Assembly (NCBI GenBank): GCA_902614395.1
Contig: CACMKW010000001.1
Location: 1-64,000 of the forward strand
Origin: an uncultured Alphaproteobacteria bacterium
GTDB taxonomy: Bacteria; Pseudomonadota; Alphaproteobacteria; HIMB59; GCA-002718135
Direction of reading: 5' to 3'
DNA: 64,000 bases
In this document: positions 43,583-52,237 of the stretch, in pieces
How the letters are laid out: each line of letters starts with the position of its first letter
Numbering within the stretch: position 1 is the first letter of the stretch
Program-made: the position numbers and the translations under genes
Notes under the pieces: model-generated
The model's database searches: none
Seen by the model: the letters and a program-made list of their open reading frames with translations, nothing else
What the model was told of the DNA's origin: nothing

Positions 43583-44689
43583 TTACATAATGACATCGTG
43601 GACATTACTTTCGCGGGCTCCTGCTTTTGAAATAAAGACAAATTTACAATTGCCTTGCATTTTCTTTATCGTTTTATGACCAGTGTACCCCATCGAAGAT
43701 TTTAAGCCACCAACAAGTTGATACGCTACATCTTCTATTTTACCTTTGTATGGAACCATCCCTTCCACACCTTCTGCTACTAATTTTTTGGAATTCTTTG
43801 TTTCTTCTTGGGAGTATCGATCAAAAGATCCTTTTTGCATTGCTCCTACTGAACCCATACCTCTGTAGGATTTAAATTTTTTACCTTTAATCGTTAATAA
43901 TTTCCCTGGTGATTCTTCAGTACCAGCAAATAAAGACCCTATCATGCAAGCACTTGCGCCACCTGCTATAGCTTTTGCAATATCACCTGATGTTTTTATT
44001 CCTCCATCTGCAATCACAGGAATTTTAAATTTTTTGGCAACTTGATATGTATCCATCACAGCAGAGAGTTGAGGAATACCAACACCAGTCACAACCCTTG
44101 TTGTGCAAATTGATCCTGGTCCAATACCTACTTTAATAGCATCTACACCAGCACTAATTAAATCTGATGCAGCTTTTTTTGTAGCAATGTTTCCAACTAT
44201 GAGAGGAGTTTTCTTTAAAACTTTTTTTGCTTTTTCAATAAACTGTAAAGTTGTTTTTGTATGTGCATGAGCAACATCAATAAAAACTATATCAGCACCG
44301 ACTTTTAATAATTCTAATAGTCGTAAGTACGCATTATTTTCAACACCAATTGCAGCGCCCACCGCAATCTGTCCATTAGAATTAATTACAGCATTTTGAA
44401 ATTTTTTACCGTTAACTTTAAAGTTATGAACTTTTTTGACTTCACTTGCTTGTTTATCAATTGGCATATTACGGTGAATAACACCTAGACCACCATGTAG
44501 CGCTAGATTGATAGCCATTTTATTCTCTGTCACGGTATCCATAGCAGCGGAGAGTATTGGAATGTTTAATTTTATTTTTCCAATCGCGATAGACGTATCT
44601 ACATTTTTTGGTTTTATCTCGGAATACGCTGGTGAGAGCAGAACATCATCAAAAGTGACGGAATAATTGGTATTTATCTTGTAGGCCAT
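43583..44689 (-). CDS. guaB: IMP dehydrogenase lacking CBS domains
   Basis: Oxidises IMP to XMP for GMP synthesis. The catalytic loop is [15 protein letters not shown] with the nucleophilic cysteine, followed by [10 protein letters not shown], the flap region SYRGMGS and the C-terminal RESNVHDV. The 368-residue length is short because the tandem CBS (Bateman) module that normally interrupts the barrel is missing; the barrel reads straight from [27 protein letters not shown] use the ATG at 44689; the longer frame begins at TTG. It should lack CBS-mediated purine nucleotide regulation. Confidence 0.94.
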   Translation of the reverse strand: MAYKINTNYSVTFDDVLLSPAYSEIKPKNVDTSIAIGKIKLNIPILSAAMDTVTENKMAINLALHGGLGVIHRNMPIDKQASEVKKVHNFKVNGKKFQNAVINSNGQIAVGAAIGVENNAYLRLLELLKVGADIVFIDVAHAHTKTTLQFIEKAKKVLKKTPLIVGNIATKKAASDLISAGVDAIKVGIGPGSICTTRVVTGVGIPQLSAVMDTYQVAKKFKIPVIADGGIKTSGDIAKAIAGGASACMIGSLFAGTEESPGKLLTIKGKKFKSYRGMGSVGAMQKGSFDRYSQEETKNSKKLVAEGVEGMVPYKGKIEDVAYQLVGGLKSSMGYTGHKTIKKMQGNCKFVFISKAGARESNVHDVIM

Positions 44690-44791
44690 TTCCAACAATA
44701 TTTATTTTGCTTCGATTTGTTAAGTAAATAGTGCAATTTTATGAATTAAAAATAGTCCTTATGTTTTTCTTAAATATAGATATAAATAATT

Positions 44792-45679
44792 GTGCGATTA
44801 GTAATTCTTATATTTTGCCTTTTATTTTCTTCAACTTTATTTGCTGGAGATGAACAAAAAGTTAAGCACGGATTAATTGATAGATTTACTAATGGATTAT
44901 CTGAAGCTGTAGAAAATATATTAGATGGTGAAGGTGATACACAAGTTCGAATTGATATGGGTGAAGATTATAAACCTGAATTTTCTATTGTTACTGTAAG
45001 ACCAATAGCAATACATCATAGTGTTGATGCAACCTTTATCCAATTACAATTAAGTGATCACAAAATTAGAGGTGATAGTAGATTAGCTGGAAATATTGGA
45101 GTTGGTTATAGAAAGTTATCAGATAGTAAAACTTCTATGACAGGTGCAAATGTTTTCTTTGATTACGATGAAAAAGGAAATGCTAGAGCTAGTGTTGGGG
45201 TAGAACTTCGATCATCTGCTTTTGATGCTTTAGCAAATTATTATTCTGCAATAAGTGGAGGTAAAACTGTTGGAGACTATACTGAAAGAACACTTGATGG
45301 TTATGATATTAGTGTTGTTGGTCAAGTCCCATATATTCCATGGGTAAATGTAATTGGTAAATCATATAGATGGGAAACTGAAAAAAATTCAAAAGATTCT
45401 AAAGGTGAAACACTTAGTTTAGAAATGACATTAACACCAAATTTGATAGCAGAAGTAGGTTTTGATGATAATAATATTAATGGAACAGATAACTTTGCAA
45501 AAATAACTTTTATTTATCCACCAAGAGAAACACCAACTGCTGCAACAGAATTCGTCAGTGAAAGAGCATTTGTTCAATTTGATATGAGTACGGAACTACT
45601 TAGTATTGTTAGAAGGAGTAACAAACAAGCCATTGAGTCAGAAGGTACAGGTGTAGTAATATCGAGGTTAGTCGAATGA
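44792..45679 (+). CDS. Stand-alone inverse-autotransporter beta-barrel
   Basis: A 295-residue outer-membrane protein matching the intimin/invasin beta-domain. The signal peptide is MRLVILIFCLLFSSTLFA. Family landmarks are NIGVGYRKL, GANVFFDYD, RASVGVELRSSAFDALANYYSA, and YTERTLDGYDI followed by VPYIPWVNVIGK, which parallels the E-R-x-x-x-G-x-D...LP.YP pattern of intimin barrels. Unlike intimins there is no Ig-like passenger after the barrel: only about 40 residues follow before the stop. The stop overlaps the next secreted-protein gene by ATGA. The start is GTG, 5 nt after a TATAAA, so a leaderless transcript is possible. Confidence 0.78.
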   Translation: MRLVILIFCLLFSSTLFAGDEQKVKHGLIDRFTNGLSEAVENILDGEGDTQVRIDMGEDYKPEFSIVTVRPIAIHHSVDATFIQLQLSDHKIRGDSRLAGNIGVGYRKLSDSKTSMTGANVFFDYDEKGNARASVGVELRSSAFDALANYYSAISGGKTVGDYTERTLDGYDISVVGQVPYIPWVNVIGKSYRWETEKNSKDSKGETLSLEMTLTPNLIAEVGFDDNNINGTDNFAKITFIYPPRETPTAATEFVSERAFVQFDMSTELLSIVRRSNKQAIESEGTGVVISRLVE

Positions 45680-46470
45680 AAATTATAATATCTGTTATTT
45701 CAATATTATTTTGTCTTAATTTTTCTTTTCATGCTTTTGCAGAACTTGGTGAAGCAACAGTTTATAAAGTTACATTAACAAAAATAGAACTGTGTACCGC
45801 AGCTCCACTTGCTAGTAAGACCGACACAACTTGCACAGGTGCTACAACAGTTGGAACTGGAAATAAAACTTTTGATGTTGCTTCTGTAACAGCTGGTTCA
45901 CAGGTCGGATCATTTGTTTCAACCTCTGGACTTCCAATGGGCACTACCTTTACCCATGTGAAACCAACTCTAACTAGAGAATTTACAATGAAAGGCTATG
46001 TGGAAATAGACAGTAATTGTTGGTGTAGAACGGAATCTGATTCTACTTATAATTCTACGACTGGTAAATATAAATCTTTGCAGTATGGAGTATGTGAAGC
46101 TAGTGAAGCTGATGCCGCTGCTAATGCAGAAGAAAATATATTTTATTTACAAACAGATACTACAGGAGGTGGAACAACAATTTGTGCAAATGCAGCTTGT
46201 GATAGCGGATCTAATCAAACAACAAATTATACAAAAGATATAGCAAGTCTAACTGGTAAATACGGACTGGCTATGGACGATCCTGATGTAAATACTGATA
46301 CGTTTACTCAAATTTATAATTTAGAATCTAGTTATACAGTTGGATTAGTAGCGCCTAAAATTGATATAGCATTTGGAACATCTACAAGTCTTTATGCTGA
46401 TGAGTGGACAGATGGATCTTGTTATCTTGATGCGTATTATGTAAAATCAACAACAACTATTTCTGAGTAA
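45676..46470 (+). CDS. Secreted Thr/Ser-rich protein of unknown function
   Basis: I do not recognise this 264-residue protein. It has a signal peptide (MKIIISVISILFCLNFSFHAFA), a mature part rich in Thr, Ser and Gly, and about eight cysteines, several close together (CWCRT, CANAACD). Its beginning, GEATVYKVTLTKIELC, and GTTFTHVKPTLTREFTMKGYV suggest beta-strands. It overlaps the inverse-autotransporter gene by 4 nt, so the two are co-expressed and the protein may be the exported partner of that barrel. The cysteines imply disulfide formation in the periplasm or outside. Any function beyond this is unknown. Confidence 0.7.
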   Translation: MKIIISVISILFCLNFSFHAFAELGEATVYKVTLTKIELCTAAPLASKTDTTCTGATTVGTGNKTFDVASVTAGSQVGSFVSTSGLPMGTTFTHVKPTLTREFTMKGYVEIDSNCWCRTESDSTYNSTTGKYKSLQYGVCEASEADAAANAEENIFYLQTDTTGGGTTICANAACDSGSNQTTNYTKDIASLTGKYGLAMDDPDVNTDTFTQIYNLESSYTVGLVAPKIDIAFGTSTSLYADEWTDGSCYLDAYYVKSTTTISE

Positions 46471-46476
46471 ATTTCT

Positions 46477-46956
46477 TTAAATTTTATATTCAAAATTTTG
46501 AGTTGTAGGATTAATCTTAATCAATCTTGCACCATTTCGAATATGATAATGAGTAGCAACAGGAGTTAGAGGGGAAATAGTAATAATACTTTCAAACTGC
46601 TTTTTTGATTTAATATATTTTTGAAGCTCTTTCATAATTTTTTTACCTGCACCTTTTTTAAAAGACCATAAAGTATAGGCAATTGGTATAGTTGCTTGAT
46701 CTTCTTCAACACTCATTAAATCCATTTCTTTAATGGTTGCTGGTATTTCATTTGTAAAGGCAAAGCAGGCAATACCCTCAATATCATCCTTATATTTAAG
46801 GCCAAAAATTTTTCTTCCTTTAGAGGTTCGAAATTCATTATCAAGTTCTGGTCGTACTGGATCATCAGATGGATTAACACCATCTAGTTCAACAAGTTCT
46901 GTTTTTTTGATCCAACTAAAGAAATCAAACTCGTATTTGTATCTGCCAATTTTCAT
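46477..46956 (-). CDS. GNAT-like hypothetical protein
   Basis: A 159-residue soluble protein. The segment YTLWSFKKGAGKKIMKELQKYI resembles the acetyl-CoA-binding motif A of GNAT acetyltransferases, and the later THYHIRNGARLIKIN resembles their motif B region. No more specific match comes to mind. The gene is isolated: convergent with the secreted-protein gene and divergent from the MATE gene. Function is unassigned; the family call is tentative. Confidence 0.55.
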   Translation of the reverse strand: MKIGRYKYEFDFFSWIKKTELVELDGVNPSDDPVRPELDNEFRTSKGRKIFGLKYKDDIEGIACFAFTNEIPATIKEMDLMSVEEDQATIPIAYTLWSFKKGAGKKIMKELQKYIKSKKQFESIITISPLTPVATHYHIRNGARLIKINPTTQNFEYKI

Positions 46957-47075
46957 TTAAAGTATGTAATGCTTTATAAGATTTGATTAATAAAGATAGT
47001 GAATAATTTGTTACTTTAGTGATTGGATAAATAGTTTATTATCAAATTTTACTAATAAAAATCTATATATTTATA
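46957..47075. promoter_or_regulatory. Divergent promoter gap before MATE exporter
   Basis: A very AT-rich 119-nt gap between divergent genes. TATATA at 47064-47069 ends 6 nt before the MATE start codon with no Shine-Dalgarno, again the geometry of a leaderless transcript. Nothing else is evident. Confidence 0.35.
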
Positions 47076-48389
47076 ATGCCCTCTAAATCTTCTATCAAAA
47101 ATATAATTAAACTTTCTATTCCAATATTTTTTGCAAACTTAGCTATTCCTTTAGTTGCCATTGTTGACACAGGATTAATGGGCAATCTTGATAATGCTAG
47201 TTACTTGGTTGCTACAAGTATTGCGGCAAGTGTTTTTTCCATGATTTTCTGGAGTTTTGGCTTCCTGCGTATGGGTACGGTCGGCATGGTAGCTCAAGCT
47301 TATGGATCAAAAGATTATCAGGAAATTATAAATATATTTTTACGAAATATTTCTTTTGTAATTATTATTTCCTTACTACTTATTATTTTTCAGAGATATA
47401 TATTTCAAATATCATTATCTATATTTGAACTATCATTAGAAACAAAAAAATATTTTAAAGACTATTTTAATCTTCGTATTTATTCCTCATTTGGAGAGCT
47501 TACTATTTTTGTTATTACAGGATTATTTATTGGTTTACAGAAAACAAAAACATCAAGTATCATTATTGGTTTCTTTTCTATTACAAATATACTCTTTAGT
47601 TTATTTTTTGTTTTATATTTAAATTTGAATGTTCAGGGTGTTGCTCTTGGTACTTTAGTCTCTTCTTCTCTGACTACAATTATTTTTTTATTTTATACTT
47701 TTTTTGATTTAAATAAGTTTGTTCAGTTAGAATTTAATACGCAGAAGATTTTTAACTTCAATAAAATTAAAAATATTTTTAATATTAATTTTAATATATT
47801 TATTCGATCTATTCTTCTTACATTTGCTTTTTTATATTTTACCTATCTTGGCAATTCTATTAGTGAGGAGACGGTTGCCGCAAACACAATATTGCTTAAC
47901 CTAACGATGCTATCTGCGTTTATTCTTGATGCCTATGCATTTTCAACAGAGGGTATTGTTGGATATTCTATTGGCTCTAAAAATTTACGTTTATTAAAAG
48001 ACGTTGTTAAAAATTCTTTTATTTTAAGTGCTTCTACAGCTTTATTAATATGTGTTATTTTTTTCTTTGGTAATCATTTCTTTATTATTGCCATGACAGA
48101 TTTAACTGAGATTAGAAACATTTGTTTTTCTTATGCATATTGGATTGTTATTATTCCTTTTATTTCCTCTTTCTGTTTTCAATTTGATGGAATTTTTGTA
48201 GGCGCATCCCAAACAACAGAACTGCGAAATGCAATGATAGTATCTGTTGGTATTTATATTATCTGCTCCTTCTTTTTGATTGCAAGTTTTGGTAACAATG
48301 GTTTGTGGTTATCGCTCTCCATTTTCTTTATTACCAGAGCCTTGACCCTATTTTATTTTATGGGTAGAATTTATCGTCGCATTTTGTAA
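47076..48389 (+). CDS. MATE-family multidrug/metabolite exporter (DinF-like)
   Basis: A 437-residue inner-membrane protein with about twelve hydrophobic helices arranged as two related halves. The first helix and loop, PIFFANLAIPLVAIVDTGLMG, are typical of MATE proteins of the DinF branch, as is ...FGFLRMGTVGMVAQAYG. MATE proteins extrude organic cations or metabolites using proton or sodium gradients. Its upstream neighbours are unrelated and the TPS locus follows after a 116-nt gap, so no functional link is implied. Confidence 0.9.
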   Translation: MPSKSSIKNIIKLSIPIFFANLAIPLVAIVDTGLMGNLDNASYLVATSIAASVFSMIFWSFGFLRMGTVGMVAQAYGSKDYQEIINIFLRNISFVIIISLLLIIFQRYIFQISLSIFELSLETKKYFKDYFNLRIYSSFGELTIFVITGLFIGLQKTKTSSIIIGFFSITNILFSLFFVLYLNLNVQGVALGTLVSSSLTTIIFLFYTFFDLNKFVQLEFNTQKIFNFNKIKNIFNINFNIFIRSILLTFAFLYFTYLGNSISEETVAANTILLNLTMLSAFILDAYAFSTEGIVGYSIGSKNLRLLKDVVKNSFILSASTALLICVIFFFGNHFFIIAMTDLTEIRNICFSYAYWIVIIPFISSFCFQFDGIFVGASQTTELRNAMIVSVGIYIICSFFLIASFGNNGLWLSLSIFFITRALTLFYFMGRIYRRIL

Positions 48390-48505
48390 TATCATTAAAT
48401 TTTTTCTAGAAATTTATATTTTTTTTCTTATAAAAAATAAAAAATAAGGTTGGTCCAAACCCTTGTAAAAAAAAGGCCTCATAAATATTAACATAAGTAT
48501 TAAGT

Positions 48506-51500
48506 ATGAGAGTCTTTGTTATAACTTTTCTTGTCTTATTTTATTCATGTCTTGCATGGGCAGAGCTTCCAAATGGGAATGTAACAATTGCAGGTGATAT
48601 TTCAATTAGCTCTAATACTCAAACGATGACCATCCACCAACAATCAAACCAGGCTATTATTGAATGGAATAGTTTTAATATCGGGGAAAATAATACTGTT
48701 ACCTTTCAACAACCATCAACTAGTGCCAGCGCACTTAATAGAGTTATCTCTGGTAATCCTACAACACTAGCCGGTGCTTTAAATGCCAATGGTAAAGTTT
48801 TTGTGGTGAATGAAAACGGTGTCTACTTTACACCAACTGCAACAATCAATGCGCATTCGTTTGCTGCCTCTACACTTTCTCTCTCCAATGAAAATTTTCT
48901 TAATAATATTTTTTCTTTTAATTCTTTAAATCAATCATCCCTTCAATCAATTATTAATAAGGGATCGATCACGACATTAGATGGAGGCTTTACTGCTCTA
49001 CTAGGCGGTGCGATCAATAATGAAGGGACCATTAATGCCAACCTTGGAAAACTTGGTCTTGGCGCGGGAAAAGAAATCACCTTAGATTTAAGTGGAGACA
49101 AATTTTTACAAGTAGCGGTGCCAATAGAATTGGCCACGACTATTCTTGATGACGAAAATAACGATGTTAAAGCTCTCATTCAACATGCTGGATCTTCTAA
49201 TGCTCACACTATAGATATTGATATTGGATCAGCTAAAACAGCATTAAACAACGCCGTGTTCATTCCTGGTAATCTTGTTGCCACAACAGCTTCACAAGAA
49301 AATGGTGTTATTACTCTTGGAGGAAGTACGGCGCCTATTAATGTTTTAGGAAACATGACTGCAAAGGAAGGTCTCGTTAATATTGATGCGGGTTTAATCT
49401 CTTTTACTGGAAAGGTAGATGTATCAGGTGAAGATTCAGGTAATGCTAAGTTTGCATCGATAGGTAATATCTATCTTGATGGATCCATTGATGCATCATC
49501 AACAGTGGTACAAGGAGGTAATATTACTCTTTCGTCATCAAATAAAATTATACAAACATCGAATAGCACTTTAGACGCCTCTGGAACAGAAGGAGGAGAC
49601 ATAAATATTAGTGCAAAAAATTTTGAAACATCAGGAAATATTATAGCTGCAGGTTTGAATGGTGTGGGAGGACGACTTGATATTGAAGCAAGCAGTAAAG
49701 CAACCCTTTATACATCAAACCTTGATGCGAGTGGTACTAGTAGAGGTGGTTTAGTAAGAATTGGTGGTGCGTTTCAAGGAAGTAATGATCTAACACGGAC
49801 AACAGCACAAGAAGAAACATTTATTAATCGTTGGGGAATTCTTCCAAGTATGAAAAATGCACAATTTGTTTTTATAAACAAAGGCGCTATCATTGACGTT
49901 GCTTCTAGTAATGGTGATGCAGGCACAGCAATCATTTGGAGTGATCAAGAAACAACGATGCTGGGAAAAATTCTTGCTACAGGAACAATAGGCGGGTCAG
50001 TTGAAATATCATCAAAGGATACACTTCGTCATATTGGACTAAATGATATTTCAATTAGTGCTGGTGGTCATTTACTATTAGATCCTAAAAATATTACTAT
50101 CGGGGATGTTGGCACCTCAAAAAATTGGACATATCAATCAATAATAGATAGTTCTGCTAATAGTGCAGTCGACTTGACTAGTTTTAATATGGCAAATGAT
50201 GATCAATTTGGAATGTCCGGTGTAAGATTAAGCGGAGATGGAACAAAACTTGGTGTACTTTCACGGCTTGACGATGGCTATAATGATAGTAGCAATAATT
50301 ATCCAGCTCTTTATTTATTTCAGTTTAGTGACACAAACTTTTCCAATCCAACTCTTAGAGGTATTATAGGTAAAGGTTATGATGCTTTATCAGGTACTCA
50401 TCCTGGCAGTTTAGATTTTGAATTTCCATCAAATGATCCTTATCCGGTTCAGTTTGATTTAGATTATGATGGTGATCGTCTGGTATTAGGAGCACCAATA
50501 CAAAACGCCCCCGGTAAAGCGGGTTCTGTCTATACTATTAAATTTGACGATACTAATTTTACTAATCCAACCATTGTTGGGCATATCTCCGAGACTCCTA
50601 ATGCAGCCTACAGTCAAAATTTACAACTACTAGATTTATTTAACCAGGGATTTGGAGGTGGGATCGCTCTTAATTCTGATGGATCAAGAATGGCAGTAGC
50701 AGTGCTTGAAGGTATTCATTTAATTTCATTTAGTGATACAAATTTTACATCTCCCACAATAACAAGGGTACTCTGGGCTGAGAGTTCAAGTACACCATAT
50801 TCATATAATTCTACTTTCCCCATAACGAGTATTAATTACCATACATTAGGTGGTAATATACCATATAATTTGAATTTAACCGATGATGCCACAGCTCTTT
50901 CGTTTACAGGTTCTGAAAATAATATAGTTACTTTCTCAGATAATAATTTTTCTAATCCTTCACTTGCTCTTCAATTTAAACATGATTGCTCATCGTGTAC
51001 TGGTAATAATAATATTAGCTTCGATGCCCCTGCTGGCGGAAATCGTGGCGTTCGTGCTCATGCGTTAAGTGGAGACGGACGCACTCTTTTAATATCATCT
51101 AACACATCAGGTGATTATATAATTAAAGCGTACGGTTTTAGTGATACAAGTTTTTCAAACCCAACATTAATTTCCTCATTTTATGCTTTGAATGGTGCAG
51201 ATGTACAAAAAATGGCTTTAAGTTCTGATGGTTCCAACCTTGCTTTAGGATATACAAGTGGAGGTGTAGAATTATTGACGTCATCTAATTATCTTGATGG
51301 TACAGCCTATACTGAAGATTCCAGTAGTGATATTACAATTAGTGTGGATGCGCTTGAAGCTCTTCTTGATACCAATGTGAATGTGACACTTCAAGCGAAC
51401 ACCGATATTATAATTAACACACCCATTACAACAACTGGCACAGGAACATTAAGTCTGCATGCTGGACGTGATGTTGATATTAATAAGTCAATTAGTACTT

Positions 51501-52231
51501 CTGGCAATTTAGCAATTATTGCCAGTGACACGAGTGCTAATAATGTCGTGAGTGCGCAGCGTGATAGCGGAACCGGTGATATTTTAGCGGCCTATGAAAG
51601 TGATGGAACAACATCTATAAGTTTATCGGCAAGTGATTTAGATATAACACTTAATAACGGCAGTGGTGTGAGTAATGCCAGTATGGGGAACATTGAACTT
51701 GCTACTATTACGGCTACAACAGGAACACTGCAATCAGCCAACTTTAGTGGTTCGGGAGCAGCTGTCAGTGATAAAGCGCACGATGGCACAACGTCAGCAA
51801 CAGTTGCTACAACGGGATCTGTTTCAGGATTAACGTTAGTTGGTAGTGACTTAGCACTTGTAAATACAGCCGCATTCACATCAGCAACTATTGGTGCGGC
51901 AAAAGATGCAATAGTGGATTATGATCTCAGTGGCTATTTAAGTAGTGCTATGGATGTGACAGATACAAGTAGTACTGCTATTACCGAGAGTGTCACAGCA
52001 GCTATAACTGGGACAAGTTCGAGCAGTTCTTCAATCGAAAATAATAATGTAGAAGTGACCAGTAATGATCAAACAGAAATTGTGGAAAACATGATTGGAG
52101 ACATTAACAAAATTGTTCCTTTCGTATCTGTAGACGCTATAGTTGGATCAAATATGTCCCTTCAATTAGCAAGAGAAGCCAACATACAATCTGCTCCAAA
52201 TACTGAAGGTTTAGGTTTTCAAAGTCTATAA
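48506..52231 (+). CDS. TpsA exoprotein 1, filamentous-haemagglutinin-like, 6 propeller-like repeats
   Basis: Large (1241-residue) substrate of the two-partner secretion system. The signal peptide covers about 1-18 (MRVFVITFLVLFYSCLAWA). The TPS domain covers about 20-260 (NPTTLAGALNANGKVFVVN, then NENGVYFTPTA, then HSFAAST), followed by a beta-helix with AIIWSDQETTMLG and the FHA-type HLLLDPKNITI. About six degenerate D-G-rich repeats lie at about 564-931. Next come a second beta-helix segment (VTLQANTDIIINTP), a YDG-like domain at about 1085-1150 (here AHDGTTSATV) and a tail with IVPFVSVD. Probably an adhesin or surface fibre. It ends 6 nt before its paralogue. Confidence 0.9.
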   Translation: MRVFVITFLVLFYSCLAWAELPNGNVTIAGDISISSNTQTMTIHQQSNQAIIEWNSFNIGENNTVTFQQPSTSASALNRVISGNPTTLAGALNANGKVFVVNENGVYFTPTATINAHSFAASTLSLSNENFLNNIFSFNSLNQSSLQSIINKGSITTLDGGFTALLGGAINNEGTINANLGKLGLGAGKEITLDLSGDKFLQVAVPIELATTILDDENNDVKALIQHAGSSNAHTIDIDIGSAKTALNNAVFIPGNLVATTASQENGVITLGGSTAPINVLGNMTAKEGLVNIDAGLISFTGKVDVSGEDSGNAKFASIGNIYLDGSIDASSTVVQGGNITLSSSNKIIQTSNSTLDASGTEGGDINISAKNFETSGNIIAAGLNGVGGRLDIEASSKATLYTSNLDASGTSRGGLVRIGGAFQGSNDLTRTTAQEETFINRWGILPSMKNAQFVFINKGAIIDVASSNGDAGTAIIWSDQETTMLGKILATGTIGGSVEISSKDTLRHIGLNDISISAGGHLLLDPKNITIGDVGTSKNWTYQSIIDSSANSAVDLTSFNMANDDQFGMSGVRLSGDGTKLGVLSRLDDGYNDSSNNYPALYLFQFSDTNFSNPTLRGIIGKGYDALSGTHPGSLDFEFPSNDPYPVQFDLDYDGDRLVLGAPIQNAPGKAGSVYTIKFDDTNFTNPTIVGHISETPNAAYSQNLQLLDLFNQGFGGGIALNSDGSRMAVAVLEGIHLISFSDTNFTSPTITRVLWAESSSTPYSYNSTFPITSINYHTLGGNIPYNLNLTDDATALSFTGSENNIVTFSDNNFSNPSLALQFKHDCSSCTGNNNISFDAPAGGNRGVRAHALSGDGRTLLISSNTSGDYIIKAYGFSDTSFSNPTLISSFYALNGADVQKMALSSDGSNLALGYTSGGVELLTSSNYLDGTAYTEDSSSDITISVDALEALLDTNVNVTLQANTDIIINTPITTTGTGTLSLHAGRDVDINKSISTSGNLAIIASDTSANNVVSAQRDSGTGDILAAYESDGTTSISLSASDLDITLNNGSGVSNASMGNIELATITATTGTLQSANFSGSGAAVSDKAHDGTTSATVATTGSVSGLTLVGSDLALVNTAAFTSATIGAAKDAIVDYDLSGYLSSAMDVTDTSSTAITESVTAAITGTSSSSSSIENNNVEVTSNDQTEIVENMIGDINKIVPFVSVDAIVGSNMSLQLAREANIQSAPNTEGLGFQSL
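48779..48858 (+). repeat. 80-bp block identical to 52520-52599
   Basis: This stretch of the TpsA1 TPS domain is base-for-base identical to the corresponding stretch of TpsA2, whereas flanking sequence differs at many third positions. It encodes the conserved NANGKVFVVNENGVYFTP region. Confidence 0.95.
50197..51297 (+). repeat. Six degenerate beta-propeller-like repeats in TpsA1
   Basis: About six repeats of roughly 60 residues, each with a (L/I/V)-x-x-D-G-x-x-L-x-(V/L) turn and a following F-(S/D)-D-(T/N)-(N/S)-F-(S/T)-(N/S)-P strand. They resemble FG-GAP or WD-like blades and are more degenerate than those of TpsA2. Confidence 0.65.
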
Positions 52232-52237
52232 GCATTT

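Noticed and set aside
43583..44689. guaB as a pseudogene missing an internal part
   Set aside because: The barrel joins cleanly where the CBS module is normally inserted, and catalytic loop, flap and C-terminus are intact.
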